Notes: generated by a model not told the origin, from the sequence alone. A DNA stretch of 64,000 nucleotides from Motilimonas pumila (GCF_003596335.1 NZ_QZCH01000007.1:1-64000), one strand, 5' to 3'; positions 15,042 to 26,963 are shown, counted from the first letter of the stretch. Translations and numbers: made by a program.

Positions 15042-17321
15042 TTAAATTTTACACGCGCCGCCGGCACAGCCGTCGTCTTCTTTTTGCACGTCTGTTTGGT
15101 TATCTTCTGCGCCGTCACGGGTGTTATGGTAGTACAGGGTTTTGAGGCCCATTTTATAGGCGTTTAGTAAGTCTTTAAGCAACAGCTTCATTGGCACTTT
15201 GCCGCCTTCAAACTTACTTGGGTCGTAGTTGGTGTTGGCAGAAATGGCTTGGTCAACAAACTTTTGCATAATGCCAACTAGCTCGATGTAACCCGTGTTA
15301 TCTGGGATATTCCACAGTAACTCATAGTTTTCTTTTAGGCGCTCATATTCAGGTACAACTTGCTTTAAAATGCCGTCTTTACTGGCTTTCACACTGATAT
15401 AACCGCGCGGCGGCTCAATGCCGTTGGTGGCATTTGAGATTTGGCTCGATGTTTCAGAGGGCATTAAAGCGGACAGAGTTGAGTTACGTAAACCGTGAGT
15501 TTGAATGCTACCACGTAAGCCTTCCCAGTCGAGGTGCAAGCCTTCGGTGCATATTTTGTCGAGCTCAGATTTGTAGGTATCAATTGGAAGAATGCCTTGA
15601 GCGTAAGTCGTTTCGTTAAACGCCGGGCACGCGCCTTGTTCTTTCGCTAGCTCGTTAGACGCTTTCAATAGGTAGTATTGAATGGCTTCGAAGGTACGGT
15701 GAGTGAGGTTGTTAGCGCTGCCGTTTGAGTAGTATACGCCATTCTTGGCGAGGTAATAGGCGTAGTTAATCACGCCCACACCTAAGGTACGACGGTTTAA
15801 GCTGCTGGTTTGCGCTGCTGGAATTGGGTAATCCTGGTAATCCAACAGGCTGTCTAGGGCGCGTACGATCAAATCGGACAGCTCTTCGAGTTCGTCTAGG
15901 CTTTCAAGCTTACCGAGGTTAAACGCAGAAAGCGTACAAAGAGCAATTTCGCCGTTTTCATCGTTAACATGCTCTAATGGCTTGGTCGGCAATGCAATTT
16001 CCAAACACAAGTTACTTTGACGTATTGGCGCCACTTTTGAGTCGAATGGACTGTGAGTATTACAGTGGTCGACGTTTTGAATGTAGATGCGGCCCGTGCT
16101 CGCACGCTCTTGCATTAGCAGGGCAAATAGGTCGACGGCTTTAAGGGTTTTCTTGCGAATACTGTCGTCTTGCTCATATTGCAGGTAAAGCTGCTCAAAT
16201 TTTTCTTGATCTTCAAAAAAGGCGTCGTAAAGGCCCGGTGCATCGGATGGGCTGAATAACGTAATGTTACCGCCTTTGATCAGGCGAGTGTAAAATACTT
16301 TGTTTAATTGCACGCCGTAATCTAAGTGACGGACACGGTTTTCTTCTACACCACGGTTGTTTTTAAGAACCAGCAGTGACTCTACTTCCATGTGCCAAAT
16401 TGGGTAGAACACGGTGGCTGCACCGCCACGTACGCCGCCTTGCGAACACGATTTTACGGCTGTTTGGAAGTATTTATAAAATGGAATACAACCCGTGTGA
16501 AATGCTTCTCCGCCACGGATTTCACTGCCAAGGGCGCGAATGCGACCGGCGTTGATACCAATACCGGCGCGTTGTGATACGTATTTCACCACGGCGCTTG
16601 CGGTGGCATTGATTGAGTCTAAGCTGTCACCCGTTTCAATCAGTACACACGAGCTAAATTGACGGGTCGGGGTACGCACGCCAGACATGATTGGCGTAGG
16701 CAGCGATAACTTAAAGGTAGATATCGCATCGTAGAAGCGGCGTACGTAGTCCATGCGCACGTTTTTATCGTAGTTGGCAAATAAACACGCCGATACCAAC
16801 ATGTATAAAAATTGAGCGCTTTCAAAGATTTCACCGGTGACACGGTTTTGTACCAAGTATTTCCCTTCCAGCTGCTTAACAGCGGCATAAGAGAAGGTCA
16901 TGTCACGCCAGTGGTCGATAAACTCATTCATTTGCTCAAACTCTTCTCGGGAGTAATCGTTAAGCAAATGGCGATCGTATTTGTCGGCTTCACACATTTT
17001 CACTACGTGATCATAAATATGTGGTGGCTCAAATTGACCGTAGGCTTTTTTGCGTAGGTGGAATATGGCTAAACGTGCTGACAAATATTGGTAGTCAGGC
17101 GTGTCTGGCGAGATTAAATCGGCCGCGGCTTTGATGATAGTCTCATGAATATCTTCAGTTTTAATGCCGTCGTAGAACTGGATGTGAGATTTTAGCTCTA
17201 CCTGAGACACGGATACGTTATTTAAGCCTTCTGCTGCCCAGGTAATGACACGATGGATTTTATCTAAATCTATCGCCTCTTTTTCGCCATCACGTTTGGT
17301 AACCAACAGATTTTTATTCAT
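15042..17321 (-). CDS. nrdA: Ribonucleoside-diphosphate reductase class Ia, alpha subunit
   Basis: The product is 759 residues, the E. coli length. It has an N-terminal ATP-cone ([20 protein letters not shown]), active-site segments ([16 protein letters not shown], and [12 protein letters not shown] with its cysteine), and a C-terminal redox tail ending CAGGACKI. It reduces ribonucleoside diphosphates, with dATP/ATP control through the cone. The upstream region contains an NrdR-type palindrome and a DnaA-type box, consistent with cell-cycle and nucleotide control. Confidence 0.97.
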   Translation of the reverse strand: MNKNLLVTKRDGEKEAIDLDKIHRVITWAAEGLNNVSVSQVELKSHIQFYDGIKTEDIHETIIKAAADLISPDTPDYQYLSARLAIFHLRKKAYGQFEPPHIYDHVVKMCEADKYDRHLLNDYSREEFEQMNEFIDHWRDMTFSYAAVKQLEGKYLVQNRVTGEIFESAQFLYMLVSACLFANYDKNVRMDYVRRFYDAISTFKLSLPTPIMSGVRTPTRQFSSCVLIETGDSLDSINATASAVVKYVSQRAGIGINAGRIRALGSEIRGGEAFHTGCIPFYKYFQTAVKSCSQGGVRGGAATVFYPIWHMEVESLLVLKNNRGVEENRVRHLDYGVQLNKVFYTRLIKGGNITLFSPSDAPGLYDAFFEDQEKFEQLYLQYEQDDSIRKKTLKAVDLFALLMQERASTGRIYIQNVDHCNTHSPFDSKVAPIRQSNLCLEIALPTKPLEHVNDENGEIALCTLSAFNLGKLESLDELEELSDLIVRALDSLLDYQDYPIPAAQTSSLNRRTLGVGVINYAYYLAKNGVYYSNGSANNLTHRTFEAIQYYLLKASNELAKEQGACPAFNETTYAQGILPIDTYKSELDKICTEGLHLDWEGLRGSIQTHGLRNSTLSALMPSETSSQISNATNGIEPPRGYISVKASKDGILKQVVPEYERLKENYELLWNIPDNTGYIELVGIMQKFVDQAISANTNYDPSKFEGGKVPMKLLLKDLLNAYKMGLKTLYYHNTRDGAEDNQTDVQKEDDGCAGGACKI

Positions 17322-17444
17322 GAAACAAGCCTTTTTGTAGTGATTGGTAATCTAGTGACCAGCTAAAGACACAAAAGGCTCTATCAGGTATAGGTTTTGG
17401 ATAACTTATACGCAATACAGCCTTTCTCTAAGAATTCGCGCTAG

Positions 17445-17460
17445 ACACTACATCTAGTGT
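17445..17460 (-). promoter_or_regulatory. NrdR box upstream of nrdA
   Basis: ACACTA-CATC-TAGTGT is a 16-bp inverted repeat that fits the NrdR consensus (ACACWATATATWGTGT) except in the centre. It lies 124 bases before the nrdA start. NrdR boxes usually come in pairs; I see only one good copy. Confidence 0.7.
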
Positions 17461-17529
17461 TTTAATTTTTATTTTATACAAGATAATGAGGTATTCGGAT
17501 TTTTGCAAGTTGACCGAGAAAGCAATTTT

Positions 17530-17538
17530 TGTGGATAA
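17530..17538 (-). promoter_or_regulatory. DnaA box upstream of nrdA
   Basis: On the minus strand this reads TTATCCACA, the perfect DnaA box. E. coli nrdAB is also controlled by DnaA. A weaker variant, TTATCCAAA on the minus strand, lies near 17397-17405. Confidence 0.5.
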
Positions 17539-17755
17539 AGTGTGAAAAAAACCGCTTTGTTAGTGACTGCTAACTGCATTTGGCCTCGCCCGTTTGTACG
17601 ATGCAAAATTCAAGTAATATTTCTGCTTAATTTCAAAAAAATAAAATTTTATATTTGTTTTTTTTTGTTGCTCAAATTGCCATCAAAGCCTACGTTGAGC
17701 TGGCTAAGGCTTGAGCAATTTGTGACGAAAAAATGACGGCAAAAATCCATAGAAT

Positions 17756-17779
17756 TCTCGCGCCAGAGTGTGCGCGAGA
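17756..17779 (-). terminator. Terminator of ubiG
   Basis: TCTCGCGC and GCGCGAGA form an 8-bp GC-rich stem 20 bases after the ubiG stop. On the minus strand ATGGATTTTT follows. Confidence 0.55.
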
Positions 17780-17798
17780 TCGAAGATCATTTATTTAC

Positions 17799-18494
17799 TT
17801 AGCGAGGTCGACACATCAGCATGTAATTGGTGTCGACATTTTGGTCAAGATAAAAGCGTTGGCTCAGCGGTTGATACAATACGCCCGTTAAATCTTCACA
17901 CTTGAGGTTCGCTCGGTCGGTGAAATTAAGCAGCTCAGAAGGGCGTATAAATTTGTCATGTTCATGAGTGCCTTTTGGTACCCAGCGCAATACATATTCT
18001 GCGCCCACTATCATGGTCAAATACGATTTTAGGGTACGATTAATGGTAGAAAAGAAGATCATGCCATCAGGTTTTAGTAATGCAGCGCAAGCTTGAATCA
18101 CAGAGGCTGGGTCGGGCACGTGTTCGAGCATTTCCATGCAAGTGATCACGTCATAATGCGCTGGCTGCTCCGCTGCATGCTGCTCTACGGGCATTTGAAT
18201 GTAGTTCAGTTCTGCGCCGGTTTCTAAAGCGTGCAAACGTGCTACTTCAAGTGGCTCAGTGCCCATGTCTAGGCCGGTGACAAACGCCCCTTTATGGGCC
18301 ATGCTTTCAGATAATATGCCGCCGCCGCAGCCAACATCCAAAACCGTTTTGCCGAATAATCCACCGCAACCTCGGTTGATATAAGCCAATCGTGTGGGAT
18401 TGAGGCGATGTAAAGGTTTAAATTCGCCTTCTAGGTCCCACCAGCGTGATGCCATGGCTTCAAATTTTGCAATTTCTTGTTCATCTACATTCAT
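17799..18494 (-). CDS. ubiG: Ubiquinone biosynthesis O-methyltransferase
   Basis: The product is 231 residues. The UbiG start [20 protein letters not shown] is followed by [15 protein letters not shown] motif [17 protein letters not shown], and [11 protein letters not shown]. It performs both O-methylation steps of ubiquinone synthesis. Divergent placement against gyrA is the standard gammaproteobacterial arrangement, which supports the call. Confidence 0.96.
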   Translation of the reverse strand: MNVDEQEIAKFEAMASRWWDLEGEFKPLHRLNPTRLAYINRGCGGLFGKTVLDVGCGGGILSESMAHKGAFVTGLDMGTEPLEVARLHALETGAELNYIQMPVEQHAAEQPAHYDVITCMEMLEHVPDPASVIQACAALLKPDGMIFFSTINRTLKSYLTMIVGAEYVLRWVPKGTHEHDKFIRPSELLNFTDRANLKCEDLTGVLYQPLSQRFYLDQNVDTNYMLMCRPR

Positions 18495-18688
18495 GGTTTT
18501 GTTGCTTTTTTAATCGTTGCGGCTGATGCGGGCTATTATAAGCGCGAGTTAGATCTAAAAACCCCATTTTTTTTAAAAAACTTCCACTTTTTCCACCCAG
18601 TTGAACGCTGCCTCCGTCATGAAACTGTGGTAGAATCTTCGGCTCGTCAAATTAGACTGAAATAATAGATTTAGGGATTTAAGCTTAT

Positions 18689-21382
18689 ATGAGCGATCTT
18701 GCAAAAGATATTACGCCGGTAAATATTGAGGATGAGTTAAAGAACTCCTATCTCGATTATGCCATGAGCGTCATCGTGGGCCGGGCACTGCCGGATGTCC
18801 GCGATGGTTTAAAACCTGTTCATCGCCGTGTGCTGTATGCAATGAACGTACTGGGCAATGACTGGAACAAACCCTATAAAAAATCTGCCCGTGTGGTAGG
18901 TGACGTAATAGGTAAATATCACCCACATGGTGATACCGCTGTTTATGACACAATCGTACGTATGGCGCAGGACTTCTCACTGCGTTACATGCTAGTAGAC
19001 GGCCAAGGTAACTTTGGTTCTGTAGACGGCGACTCTGCCGCGGCGATGCGTTATACCGAAATACGCATGGATAAAATCTCCCACGAATTGTTGGCAGATT
19101 TAGACAAAGAAACCGTGGATTTTGTGCCTAACTATGACGGCACAGAGCAAATTCCAGCAGTACTGCCAACCAAGGTGCCTAACTTATTAGTTAACGGTTC
19201 TTCTGGTATAGCCGTAGGCATGGCAACCAATATTCCGCCCCACAACCTGACCGAAGTGATTAACGGTTGTTTGGCGCTGATTGAAAATAACGATATCACC
19301 ATTGACGAGTTGATGGAGCATATCCCAGGCCCGGATTTCCCGACTCAAGGCATCATTGCTGGCCGTAAAGGCATCGTTGACGCATACAAAACTGGCCGCG
19401 GTAAATTGCGTATTCGCGCCCGTGCCGATGTTGAAGTTGACGAGAAAACGGGTCGTGAAACCATCATAGTGCACGAACTGCCTTATCAGGTTAACAAAGC
19501 AAAACTACAAGAAAAAATTGCCGAGTTAGTCAAAGATAAAAAGATTGAAGGCATCAGTGGTCTGCGTGATGAATCGACCAAACAAATTCGCTTAGTGATT
19601 GAAATCAAACGCGGCGAAGTGGGTGAAGTGGTGTTGAATAACCTGTATGCGCAAACGCAAATGCAGGTGTCTTTTGGCATTAACATGGTTGCCCTTGACG
19701 ATGGTCAGCCAAAGTTATTTAACCTAAAAGAAACCCTCGAAAGCTTTGTGCGTCATCGCCGTGAAGTGGTGACACGTCGTACCGTGTTTGAGCTGAAAAA
19801 GGCCCGTGACCGTGCGCATATCTTGGAAGGTCTAGCGATTGCTTTAGCCAATATTGACCCCATTATTGAGCTCATTCGTGAGTCCGCTACGCCAGCTATT
19901 GCTAAAGCTGAGTTGCAAGCGCGCGGTTGGGACTTAGGTAACGTTGCTGCGATGCTAGAAACGGCCGGTAACGATGCAGCGCGACCAGATTGGTTAGCGG
20001 CTGAGTATGGCATTCGCGAAGGGCAATACTTCCTGACCGAGCAACAAGCACAAGCTATCTTGGACTTACGTTTGCATAAGCTAACCGGCTTAGAGCACGA
20101 GAAGATCCTTGATGAGTATAAAGAGCTGCTTACGCTGATTGCTGAATTACTGCACATCCTAAACAGCCCTGAGCGTTTGATTGAAGTGATTCGCGAAGAA
20201 TTAGAATTGATTCGTGATCAGTTTGGCGACGAGCGCCGTACTGAAATTACTGCGATGAGCGGAGACATTGATTTAGAAGACTTGATCAATGAAGAAGATG
20301 TGGTTGTGACGCTTTCTCGCGAGGGTTACGTTAAATACCAACCGCTCACTGATTATGAAGCGCAACGTCGCGGCGGCAAGGGTAAAGCTGCAACCAAGAT
20401 GAAAGATGAAGATTTCATCGAACGTTTGCTGGTTGCTAATACCCACGACACGATTTTATGTTTCTCAAGCCGCGGTAAGCTTTACTGGCTTAAAGTCTAT
20501 CAGTTGCCATTAGCTTCACGCGCCGCGCGTGGTCGTCCAATCGTGAACATTCTGCCACTAGAAGAAAATGAACGTATTACGGCTATTTTACCGGTCCGTG
20601 AGTACCAAGATGACAAGTTTATCTTGATGGCAACCGCTTCAGGCACGGTCAAGAAAACCGTTCTGAGCGCATACAGCAAGCCTCGCAGTTCTGGCTTAAT
20701 TGCGGTGAACTTGAATGACGGTGATGAGCTAATTGGTGTCGCTATCACCAACGGTGATGATGAAATCATGCTGTTCTCAGACGCCGGCAAAGTGGTACGC
20801 TTCAAAGAGTCGGAAGAGATCCCGGTATTGGATGAAAACGGACAGCCTGTGCTAGATGAACATGGTCAGCCGGAAATTAAGTTCCGTGGTGTTAGACCTA
20901 TGGGTCGTACTGCGACGGGTGTTCGAGGCATTAAACTGGCAGACGGTCAAAAAGTCGTTTCACTGATTGTCCCGAATGACCATGGCGACATCTTAACCGT
21001 GACTGAAAATGGTTACGGTAAACGTACTCCACAATCGGAATACCCAACCAAAGGTCGTGCGACCCAAGGGGTGGTTTCGATTAAGGTAAGCGAACGTAAT
21101 GGCTTAGTTGTGGGCGCGGTGCAAGTGGATGAGTCAGAAGATATTATGCTTATCTCTGATAAAGGCACTCTGGTTCGCACCCGCGTAGAGGAAGTCTCTA
21201 CCGTAGGCCGTAATACCCAAGGCGTTACCCTTATCCGTACTGGTGAAGGTGAGTCTGTGGTCGCGTTGCAGCGTATTGAAGAGGTCACAGAGTCTTGCGA
21301 AGACGATGCCGAGACTGGCCAAGAAGCGCAGCCAGTGGAAGCGTCAGCCAGTGAGGCTGGGTCAGAGCCTGACCAAGAATAA
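18689..21382 (+). CDS. gyrA: DNA gyrase subunit A
   Basis: The product is 897 residues, somewhat longer than the 875 of E. coli. The breakage-reunion domain contains the active Tyr in [10 protein letters not shown] (about residue 122). The quinolone region reads [15 protein letters not shown], with Thr at position 83 (E. coli Ser83) and Asp87, the unmutated type. The C-terminal beta-pinwheel contains the GyrA box [10 protein letters not shown] (about 555-565). An extra segment at residues ~711-732 holds a tandem eight-residue repeat [16 protein letters not shown]. The acidic tail ends SEPDQE. It introduces negative supercoils together with GyrB. Confidence 0.98.
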   Translation: MSDLAKDITPVNIEDELKNSYLDYAMSVIVGRALPDVRDGLKPVHRRVLYAMNVLGNDWNKPYKKSARVVGDVIGKYHPHGDTAVYDTIVRMAQDFSLRYMLVDGQGNFGSVDGDSAAAMRYTEIRMDKISHELLADLDKETVDFVPNYDGTEQIPAVLPTKVPNLLVNGSSGIAVGMATNIPPHNLTEVINGCLALIENNDITIDELMEHIPGPDFPTQGIIAGRKGIVDAYKTGRGKLRIRARADVEVDEKTGRETIIVHELPYQVNKAKLQEKIAELVKDKKIEGISGLRDESTKQIRLVIEIKRGEVGEVVLNNLYAQTQMQVSFGINMVALDDGQPKLFNLKETLESFVRHRREVVTRRTVFELKKARDRAHILEGLAIALANIDPIIELIRESATPAIAKAELQARGWDLGNVAAMLETAGNDAARPDWLAAEYGIREGQYFLTEQQAQAILDLRLHKLTGLEHEKILDEYKELLTLIAELLHILNSPERLIEVIREELELIRDQFGDERRTEITAMSGDIDLEDLINEEDVVVTLSREGYVKYQPLTDYEAQRRGGKGKAATKMKDEDFIERLLVANTHDTILCFSSRGKLYWLKVYQLPLASRAARGRPIVNILPLEENERITAILPVREYQDDKFILMATASGTVKKTVLSAYSKPRSSGLIAVNLNDGDELIGVAITNGDDEIMLFSDAGKVVRFKESEEIPVLDENGQPVLDEHGQPEIKFRGVRPMGRTATGVRGIKLADGQKVVSLIVPNDHGDILTVTENGYGKRTPQSEYPTKGRATQGVVSIKVSERNGLVVGAVQVDESEDIMLISDKGTLVRTRVEEVSTVGRNTQGVTLIRTGEGESVVALQRIEEVTESCEDDAETGQEAQPVEASASEAGSEPDQE
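20825..20872 (+). repeat. 24-nt tandem duplication inside gyrA
   Basis: Two adjacent 24-nt units encode VLDENGQP and VLDEHGQP in the C-terminal domain. They differ at several third codon positions, so the duplication is not recent. Confidence 0.7.
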
Positions 21383-21404
21383 GATAATAAGTTAATGACT
21401 AAAT

Positions 21405-21432
21405 GAGCGGCGTTTGCCGCTCGTTTTATTTT
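21405..21432 (+). terminator. gyrA terminator
   Basis: GAGCGGC-GTTT-GCCGCTC is followed by GTTTTATTTT, a standard intrinsic terminator 22 bases after the gyrA stop. Confidence 0.85.
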
Positions 21433-21445
21433 CTGGAAAGTAAAA

Positions 21446-22537
21446 ATGTCTCAGGTATATAACTTTTGTGCCGGTCCGGCGATGTTGCCAACGGCAGTAA
21501 TGGAACGCGCGCAAGCAGAAATGCGCAACTGGAATGCACTGCAAGTGTCAGTAATGGAAGTAAGCCATCGCAGCAAAGAGTATATTGCGATGGCCGAACA
21601 AGCTGAGCAAGACTTGCGGGATTTATTAGCCATTCCGGACAACTACAAGGTGCTTTTCTGCCAAGGTGGCGGTCGTGGTCAGTTTGCGGCTGTGCCATTA
21701 AATCTTTTTGGTGACAAACTGGAAGCGGATTACATTATTACCGGCCAGTGGGCTAAATCGGCTGCTGAAGAAGGCAAAAAACACGGTAAAATTAACCAAA
21801 TTGATATTCGAGAAACGGCTGAAGACGGCTCAGTGAGCTTAACGCCTAGCACTAAGTGGCCGCTGAACCCCGACGCGGCTTACGTGCATTACTGCCCTAA
21901 TGAAACCATAGAAGGCATTGAAATCAGCGATATTCCTGATACCGGTGATGTGCCTTTGGTAGCCGATATGAGCTCAACGATTTTGTCGCGGTCGATCGAT
22001 GTGTCTAAATTTGGTGTGATTTATGCTGGAGCACAAAAAAACATTGGCCCATCAGGCTTGGCCTTGGTCATCGTGCGCGAAGACTTGCTAGGCCGTGCGC
22101 GTCAAGCTATTCCTTCTATTTTAGATTACCAAGTGTTGGCCAACTCTGACTCCATGTATAACACGCCACCAACTTACAGTTGGTATTTGGCGGGTCTGGT
22201 TTTCCAGTGGTTAAAAGAGCAGGGTGGCATTGCCGAATTTGCCAAGCGTAATGAAGCCAAAGCCAATTTACTGTATGACTACATAGATGGCAGTGACTTT
22301 TACCAAAACCAGGTAGATAAACAATACCGTAGTTGGATGAACGTGCCTTTTCAGTTGGTGGATGAATCATTGAATGAAGCGTTTTTGGCTGAGTCTGCTG
22401 AGGCCGGGTTATTAACCCTTAAAGGACATCGTATTGTGGGTGGCATGCGCGCCAGCATTTATAACGCCATGCCGATTGAAGGGGTTGAAGCTTTGGTTTC
22501 TTTTATGCAAATATTTGCCAGCAAACACCAAGCTTAA
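21446..22537 (+). CDS. serC: Phosphoserine aminotransferase
   Basis: The product is 363 residues. The start [19 protein letters not shown], the substrate segment [17 protein letters not shown], and the PLP lysine in [14 protein letters not shown] (near residue 198) identify SerC. It converts 3-phosphohydroxypyruvate to phosphoserine and also serves pyridoxal phosphate synthesis. It is followed 30 bases later by hisC and aroA on the same strand. Confidence 0.96.
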   Translation: MSQVYNFCAGPAMLPTAVMERAQAEMRNWNALQVSVMEVSHRSKEYIAMAEQAEQDLRDLLAIPDNYKVLFCQGGGRGQFAAVPLNLFGDKLEADYIITGQWAKSAAEEGKKHGKINQIDIRETAEDGSVSLTPSTKWPLNPDAAYVHYCPNETIEGIEISDIPDTGDVPLVADMSSTILSRSIDVSKFGVIYAGAQKNIGPSGLALVIVREDLLGRARQAIPSILDYQVLANSDSMYNTPPTYSWYLAGLVFQWLKEQGGIAEFAKRNEAKANLLYDYIDGSDFYQNQVDKQYRSWMNVPFQLVDESLNEAFLAESAEAGLLTLKGHRIVGGMRASIYNAMPIEGVEALVSFMQIFASKHQA

Positions 22538-22567
22538 GACGTCAACTACAGATTTAAAGGAATCAGC

Positions 22568-23671
22568 ATGAGCTGTGATTTTTTAGCATTAGCCAATTTA
22601 GGGGTGCAAGGACTGCATCCATATCAAGCGGGTAAGCCCGTTGACGAGTTAGAGCGTGAACTGGGTATTAGCGACATCGTAAAATTGGCGTCAAATGAAA
22701 ACCCTTTGCCGTTGAGCGAACAAGTAAAGGCGGCCATCACCGCAGAGCTGTCTGAGTTAAGTCGTTACCCGGACGCGAACGGATATCACCTAAAACAAGC
22801 CCTTGCCAGCGAATATGGCGTGACAGCTGAGCAAATCACGTTAGGCAATGGCTCTAACGATGTGTTGGAACTGCTAGCTCGCGCTTATGTTAGCACGCAA
22901 GACGAAGTGATTTTTGCTCAGTATGCATTTGTGGTCTATCCATTAGTGACACAAGCCATTGGCGCCAAAGCCGTGGCGGTGCCTGCGAAAGACTGGGGTC
23001 ATGATTTAGACGCCATGCGCGCGGCGATCACTGAGCATACGCGAATGATTTTTATCGCCAACCCCAATAACCCGACGGGCACATTTTTAGCCAGTGCTGA
23101 TATCTTAGCCTTTTTAGAACAAGTGCCAGAGAATATTGTGGTGGTGTTAGATGAAGCGTACTTTGAATACGTGGAGCAATCTGAGCGTGCCGACAGTATC
23201 AATTGGTTGCAGCGTTTTCCTAACTTGGTAGTCACTCGCACTTTCTCAAAAGCTTATGGCTTAGCGGCACTGCGGGTGGGATATGCTATCTCAAGCCCTG
23301 CTATCGCTGACATTCTTAATCGAGTTAGGCAACCCTTTAACTGCAACTCAGTGGCCCTTGCTGCGGCTTGCGCTGCATTACAAGACAAGCAATATTTGGC
23401 TGAGAGCGTGGCGCTTAATCAACAAGGCATGGAAGATTTGGTGGCATTTTTTGAGCAGCATAATCTTGCTTATATTGCATCAAAAGGCAACTTTATCACT
23501 TTTGATACCGGTCGAGATGGTCAGCAAGTGTATCAAGCACTGCTAGCGCTTGGCGTCATTGTTCGTCCGATCGGCGGTTACGGCATGCCGGCCCATTTAC
23601 GTGTTAGTATTGGCACCACTGCCGAAAATCAAAAATTCAAAACAGCGCTTGCTCAGGTTTTAGCGCTCTAG
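22568..23671 (+). CDS. hisC: Histidinol-phosphate/aromatic aminotransferase (HisC2 type)
   Basis: The product is 367 residues of a fold-type I PLP enzyme: [12 protein letters not shown] at the N-terminus, [20 protein letters not shown], and the PLP Lys in [19 protein letters not shown] ribosome site (AAAGGAAT) precedes ATG 22568. There is no his operon here. The position between serC and aroA is that of the hisH-b/hisC2 aminotransferase in the Pseudomonas aromatic supraoperon. That gene's product also acts on prephenate or phenylpyruvate, so a role in phenylalanine and tyrosine synthesis is at least as likely as in histidine synthesis. Confidence 0.88.
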   Translation: MSCDFLALANLGVQGLHPYQAGKPVDELERELGISDIVKLASNENPLPLSEQVKAAITAELSELSRYPDANGYHLKQALASEYGVTAEQITLGNGSNDVLELLARAYVSTQDEVIFAQYAFVVYPLVTQAIGAKAVAVPAKDWGHDLDAMRAAITEHTRMIFIANPNNPTGTFLASADILAFLEQVPENIVVVLDEAYFEYVEQSERADSINWLQRFPNLVVTRTFSKAYGLAALRVGYAISSPAIADILNRVRQPFNCNSVALAAACAALQDKQYLAESVALNQQGMEDLVAFFEQHNLAYIASKGNFITFDTGRDGQQVYQALLALGVIVRPIGGYGMPAHLRVSIGTTAENQKFKTALAQVLAL

Positions 23672-23693
23672 AAAAGAGATAGAAAGGAAACAG

Positions 23694-24974
23694 ATGGAAC
23701 AGTTAACCCTAAACCCGATTCATAAAATCGATGGTGAAATTAACTTACCGGGTTCAAAAAGTGTATCGAACCGCGCTTTGCTGCTGGCGGCCTTAGCAAA
23801 AGGCACCACAACCCTGACTAATTTATTAGACAGTGACGACATTCGTCATATGTTAAATGCCCTTACCAAGCTGGGTGTGCAATATCAGCTGTCTGCAGAT
23901 AAAACCCAATGTGTGGTTGAAGGTTTAGGCCGAGCGTTTGAAACTTCACAAGCGATGGAGCTGTTTTTAGGGAATGCTGGCACTGCGATGCGCCCACTTT
24001 GTGCGGCGTTATGCTTAGGCAAGGGTGAGTATGAACTTACCGGTGAGCCTCGCATGGAAGAGCGTCCAATTGGAAGCTTGGTGGATGCTTTGCGCCAAGC
24101 CGGCGCTGACGTGACGTATTTAAAAAATGAAGATTACCCGCCGCTTAAAATAAAAAGTACCGGCCTACGTGGCGGTAAAATTTCCATTGATGGTTCAGTC
24201 TCTAGCCAGTTTTTGACCGCATTTTTGATGGCGGCACCTTACGCCGATGGCGATACCGAAATTGAAATCGTTGGTGAGCTAGTGTCTAAACCTTATATCG
24301 AAATCACTCTACACATCATGTCGCAATTTGGCGTGCAAGTAGAAAACATCGATTATCAGCGCTTTATTATCAAAGGCCAACAAACCTATACCGCGCCTGG
24401 TCAGTTCTTGGTAGAAGGTGACGCATCATCTGCATCATACTTCCTTGCGGCAGCGGCCATCAAAGGTGGCACGGTAAAAGTGACTGGCATAGGTAAAAAA
24501 TCGGTCCAAGGCGACGTTCAGTTTGCAGACGTGTTAGCGGCAATGGGCGCTGACATTGAGTGGGGTGATGATTACATTAAATCTACCGTTGGCGAACTCA
24601 AGGCGGTAGACATGGACATGAATCATATTCCTGATGCCGCCATGACCATTGCAACCACAGCACTTTTTGCCACAGGTACTACAGCCATTCGTAACGTTTA
24701 TAACTGGCGGGTAAAAGAAACCGACCGTCTTGCTGCAATGGCCACAGAGCTTCGTAAAGTAGGTGCTGAAGTGGTAGAAGGTCATGACTTTATTGAAGTT
24801 ACACCAGCGCAGACGTTGCAACATGCGGCCATTGATACGTATGACGACCATCGCATTGCGATGTGTTTCTCCTTGGTGGCCCTCAGTGATACACCGGTCA
24901 CCATCAATGACCCGGGATGTACTTCAAAGACATTCCCTGACTACTTTGACAAGCTCAAACAAGTCAGCAAGTAA
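23694..24974 (+). CDS. aroA: 3-phosphoshikimate 1-carboxyvinyltransferase (EPSP synthase)
   Basis: The product is 426 residues. The signatures are [36 protein letters not shown] and [18 protein letters not shown], with the C-terminal [15 protein letters not shown]. It transfers enolpyruvate from PEP to shikimate 3-phosphate. The Gly-Asn-Ala-Gly-Thr-Ala-Met-Arg-Pro segment is the usual class I, glyphosate-sensitive form. It ends the serC-hisC-aroA unit, with a strong terminator immediately after. Confidence 0.97.
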   Translation: MEQLTLNPIHKIDGEINLPGSKSVSNRALLLAALAKGTTTLTNLLDSDDIRHMLNALTKLGVQYQLSADKTQCVVEGLGRAFETSQAMELFLGNAGTAMRPLCAALCLGKGEYELTGEPRMEERPIGSLVDALRQAGADVTYLKNEDYPPLKIKSTGLRGGKISIDGSVSSQFLTAFLMAAPYADGDTEIEIVGELVSKPYIEITLHIMSQFGVQVENIDYQRFIIKGQQTYTAPGQFLVEGDASSASYFLAAAAIKGGTVKVTGIGKKSVQGDVQFADVLAAMGADIEWGDDYIKSTVGELKAVDMDMNHIPDAAMTIATTALFATGTTAIRNVYNWRVKETDRLAAMATELRKVGAEVVEGHDFIEVTPAQTLQHAAIDTYDDHRIAMCFSLVALSDTPVTINDPGCTSKTFPDYFDKLKQVSK

Positions 24975-24978
24975 AACT

Positions 24979-25004
24979 AAGGAGCCAAACGGCTCCTTTT
25001 TTTG
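24979..25004 (+). terminator. aroA terminator
   Basis: AAGGAGCC-AAAC-GGCTCCTT is followed by a T tract, four bases after the aroA stop. Confidence 0.88.
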
Positions 25005-25100
25005 TACCTAAAATTAAGTATTTCAAATTTTTTACAATAGGCTCAAGGTTGAGTCTAGGCTTATAGAAGGGATGGTAAACAACTAATAGAAGGCATCAAG

Positions 25101-26135
25101 ATGGCTGAGAATATGAAAACCTTGGGTGAATTTATCGTCGAAAAACAACTGGATTTTCCAGATGCGTCTGGCAGCTTGTCACAGCTACTAGGGGCGATTC
25201 GGCTTGCTGCAAAAGTCGTTAACCGAGAGATTAATAAAGCAGGCTTGGTCGATATCATCGGCAGTGCTGGGCAAGAAAATGTACAAGGTGAGCAGCAACA
25301 AAAGCTGGATATTTACGCCAATGATAAATTTAAAGCCGCAATGGAAGCTCGTGGCGAAGTCTGCGGAGTAGCCTCAGAAGAAGAAGATGACTTTGTGGCT
25401 TTTAATAATACCCAGTCAAAAAATGGCAAATACATAGTGTTGATGGACCCTTTAGATGGCTCATCTAACATTGATGTCAATGTCTCGGTGGGCACCATTT
25501 TCTCTATTTATAAGCGTGTCAGCCCAGTGGGCTCAGAAGTAACAGAGGCGGATTTTTTACAGCCTGGGCGCAAACAAATTGCTGCAGGCTATGTTATTTA
25601 TGGCTCCTCAACCATGTTGGTATACAGCACGGGCAATGGTGTACACGGTTTCACCCTTGATCCCTCTATCGGGGTTTTTTGTTTGTCACACCAAGATATG
25701 AAAATTCCTACCGACGGTAAGATTTACTCTATTAATGAAGGCAATTACATCAAATTCCCGGAAGGAGTAAAACGCTACATTAAGTTTTGCCAGCAAGAAG
25801 CGCCTGAGCAGGGGCGGCCTTATACGTCACGCTACATAGGCTCTTTGGTGTCTGACTTTCACCGTAACTTGCTCAAAGGCGGTATTTTCATTTACCCGAC
25901 CACAGCCAGCGCGCCAAAAGGCAAGCTCAGGCTGTTATATGAATGCAATCCGATGGCTTTTTTGATGGAGCAAGCCGGCGGTAAAGCCAGTGATGGTTTT
26001 TCATCCATTCTGGATATCAAACCCAGTGAGCTGCACCAGCGCACCTCTTTTTTTGTTGGCTCAACCAATATGGTCAACACTGCCGAAGCCATGATGGCCG
26101 ACTTCAGTGGGCCAGATGCTGAAACAAATCTATAA
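25101..26135 (+). CDS. fbp: Fructose-1,6-bisphosphatase class I
   Basis: The product is 344 residues, slightly longer than the 332 of E. coli. Metal and substrate motifs are present: [42 protein letters not shown], then [21 protein letters not shown] and [20 protein letters not shown]. It hydrolyses fructose 1,6-bisphosphate in gluconeogenesis. ATG 25101 has GAAGG 8 bases upstream; ATG 25113 is an alternative. The gene is separated from aroA by a terminator and from cmk by a promoter-like region, so it is probably a single-gene unit inserted into an otherwise conserved order. Confidence 0.96.
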   Translation: MAENMKTLGEFIVEKQLDFPDASGSLSQLLGAIRLAAKVVNREINKAGLVDIIGSAGQENVQGEQQQKLDIYANDKFKAAMEARGEVCGVASEEEDDFVAFNNTQSKNGKYIVLMDPLDGSSNIDVNVSVGTIFSIYKRVSPVGSEVTEADFLQPGRKQIAAGYVIYGSSTMLVYSTGNGVHGFTLDPSIGVFCLSHQDMKIPTDGKIYSINEGNYIKFPEGVKRYIKFCQQEAPEQGRPYTSRYIGSLVSDFHRNLLKGGIFIYPTTASAPKGKLRLLYECNPMAFLMEQAGGKASDGFSSILDIKPSELHQRTSFFVGSTNMVNTAEAMMADFSGPDAETNL

Positions 26136-26150
26136 TTAAAAAATGCCACC

Positions 26151-26181
26151 TTGGCCATGGCTTGACCTAGCACATGGCCAA
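26151..26181. promoter_or_regulatory. Palindrome and -10-like element between fbp and cmk
   Basis: TTGGCCATG (26151-26159) and CATGGCCAA (26173-26181) form a perfect 9-bp inverted repeat. A strong TATAAT follows at 26191-26196 with no well-spaced -35. It may be an fbp terminator stem or an operator near the cmk promoter. Confidence 0.4.
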
Positions 26182-26258
26182 TGCCTTGGGTATAATCGCC
26201 GCGGTTATTTGCATAGGAGCGTGACAATCTGTCACCGGTGCGATGGGAGGCGAGAAAT

Positions 26259-26948
26259 ATGGTGGCAAGTGCCCCAATTATTACGATTGATGGTCCAAGT
26301 GGCTCAGGAAAAGGCACCTTATGCCAAGCGTTAGCCCAGCATTATGATTGGCAATTACTAGACAGTGGCGCAATTTACCGAGTGCTGGCACTGGCAGCTA
26401 TCCACCATAACGTGGATGTCAGCAATGAAGACGCCGTGTCATTGTTGGCCGGTCACTTAGACGTTGTATTTAAACCGTCAGATGAAGGCGTCAAAGTATT
26501 CTTAGAGGGTGAAGATGTAAGCCGTGAACTTCGCACCGAAGAAACCGGCAACGCCGCTTCTAAAGTGGCGGCTTTTCCGCGTGTAAGAGAAGCTTTGTTA
26601 AGGCGCCAACGCAGCTTCCGTCAAGCCCCTGGCTTAATCGCTGATGGCCGCGACATGGGCACTGTGGTATTTACGGATGCACCAGTGAAAGTATTCCTAG
26701 ATGCCAGCGCGCAAGCCCGAGCAGAAAGGCGTTATAAGCAATTGCGTGATAAGGGGTTTGATGTTAATATCGCGCATCTTTTAGCCGAGATTGAAGAGCG
26801 AGATCACAGAGATCGTAATCGACCTGTGTCTCCTTTAAAAGCGGCCGAAGACGCATTAGTGATTGATTCAACTTCGCTCACCATAGAGCAGGTTATTGAA
26901 CAAGTCATTGACTATGCGGATAAAAAGCTAAACCAAGGCGAGGAATAA
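26259..26948 (+). CDS. cmk: Cytidylate kinase
   Basis: The product is 229 residues from ATG 26259, chosen because GGGAGG lies 8 bases upstream; a longer frame to 26238 starts inside that region. The P-loop [15 protein letters not shown], then [34 protein letters not shown] and [14 protein letters not shown] are typical. It phosphorylates CMP and dCMP. It is followed by rpsA as in most gammaproteobacteria. Confidence 0.96.
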   Translation: MVASAPIITIDGPSGSGKGTLCQALAQHYDWQLLDSGAIYRVLALAAIHHNVDVSNEDAVSLLAGHLDVVFKPSDEGVKVFLEGEDVSRELRTEETGNAASKVAAFPRVREALLRRQRSFRQAPGLIADGRDMGTVVFTDAPVKVFLDASAQARAERRYKQLRDKGFDVNIAHLLAEIEERDHRDRNRPVSPLKAAEDALVIDSTSLTIEQVIEQVIDYADKKLNQGEE

Positions 26949-26963
26949 TCCCCGTCGATGTTG

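Larger units (their letters stand above)
17322..17755. promoter_or_regulatory. nrdA upstream region
   Basis: This long, very AT-rich region lies between nrdA and the convergent end of ubiG. It holds the NrdR and DnaA sites and the promoter of nrdA. A plus-strand frame at 17542-17736 is poly-T driven and not a gene. Confidence 0.5.

Noticed and set aside
17542-17736. 64-codon frame upstream of nrdA
   Set aside because: It is made of T-runs and has no recognisable protein character; the region is regulatory.
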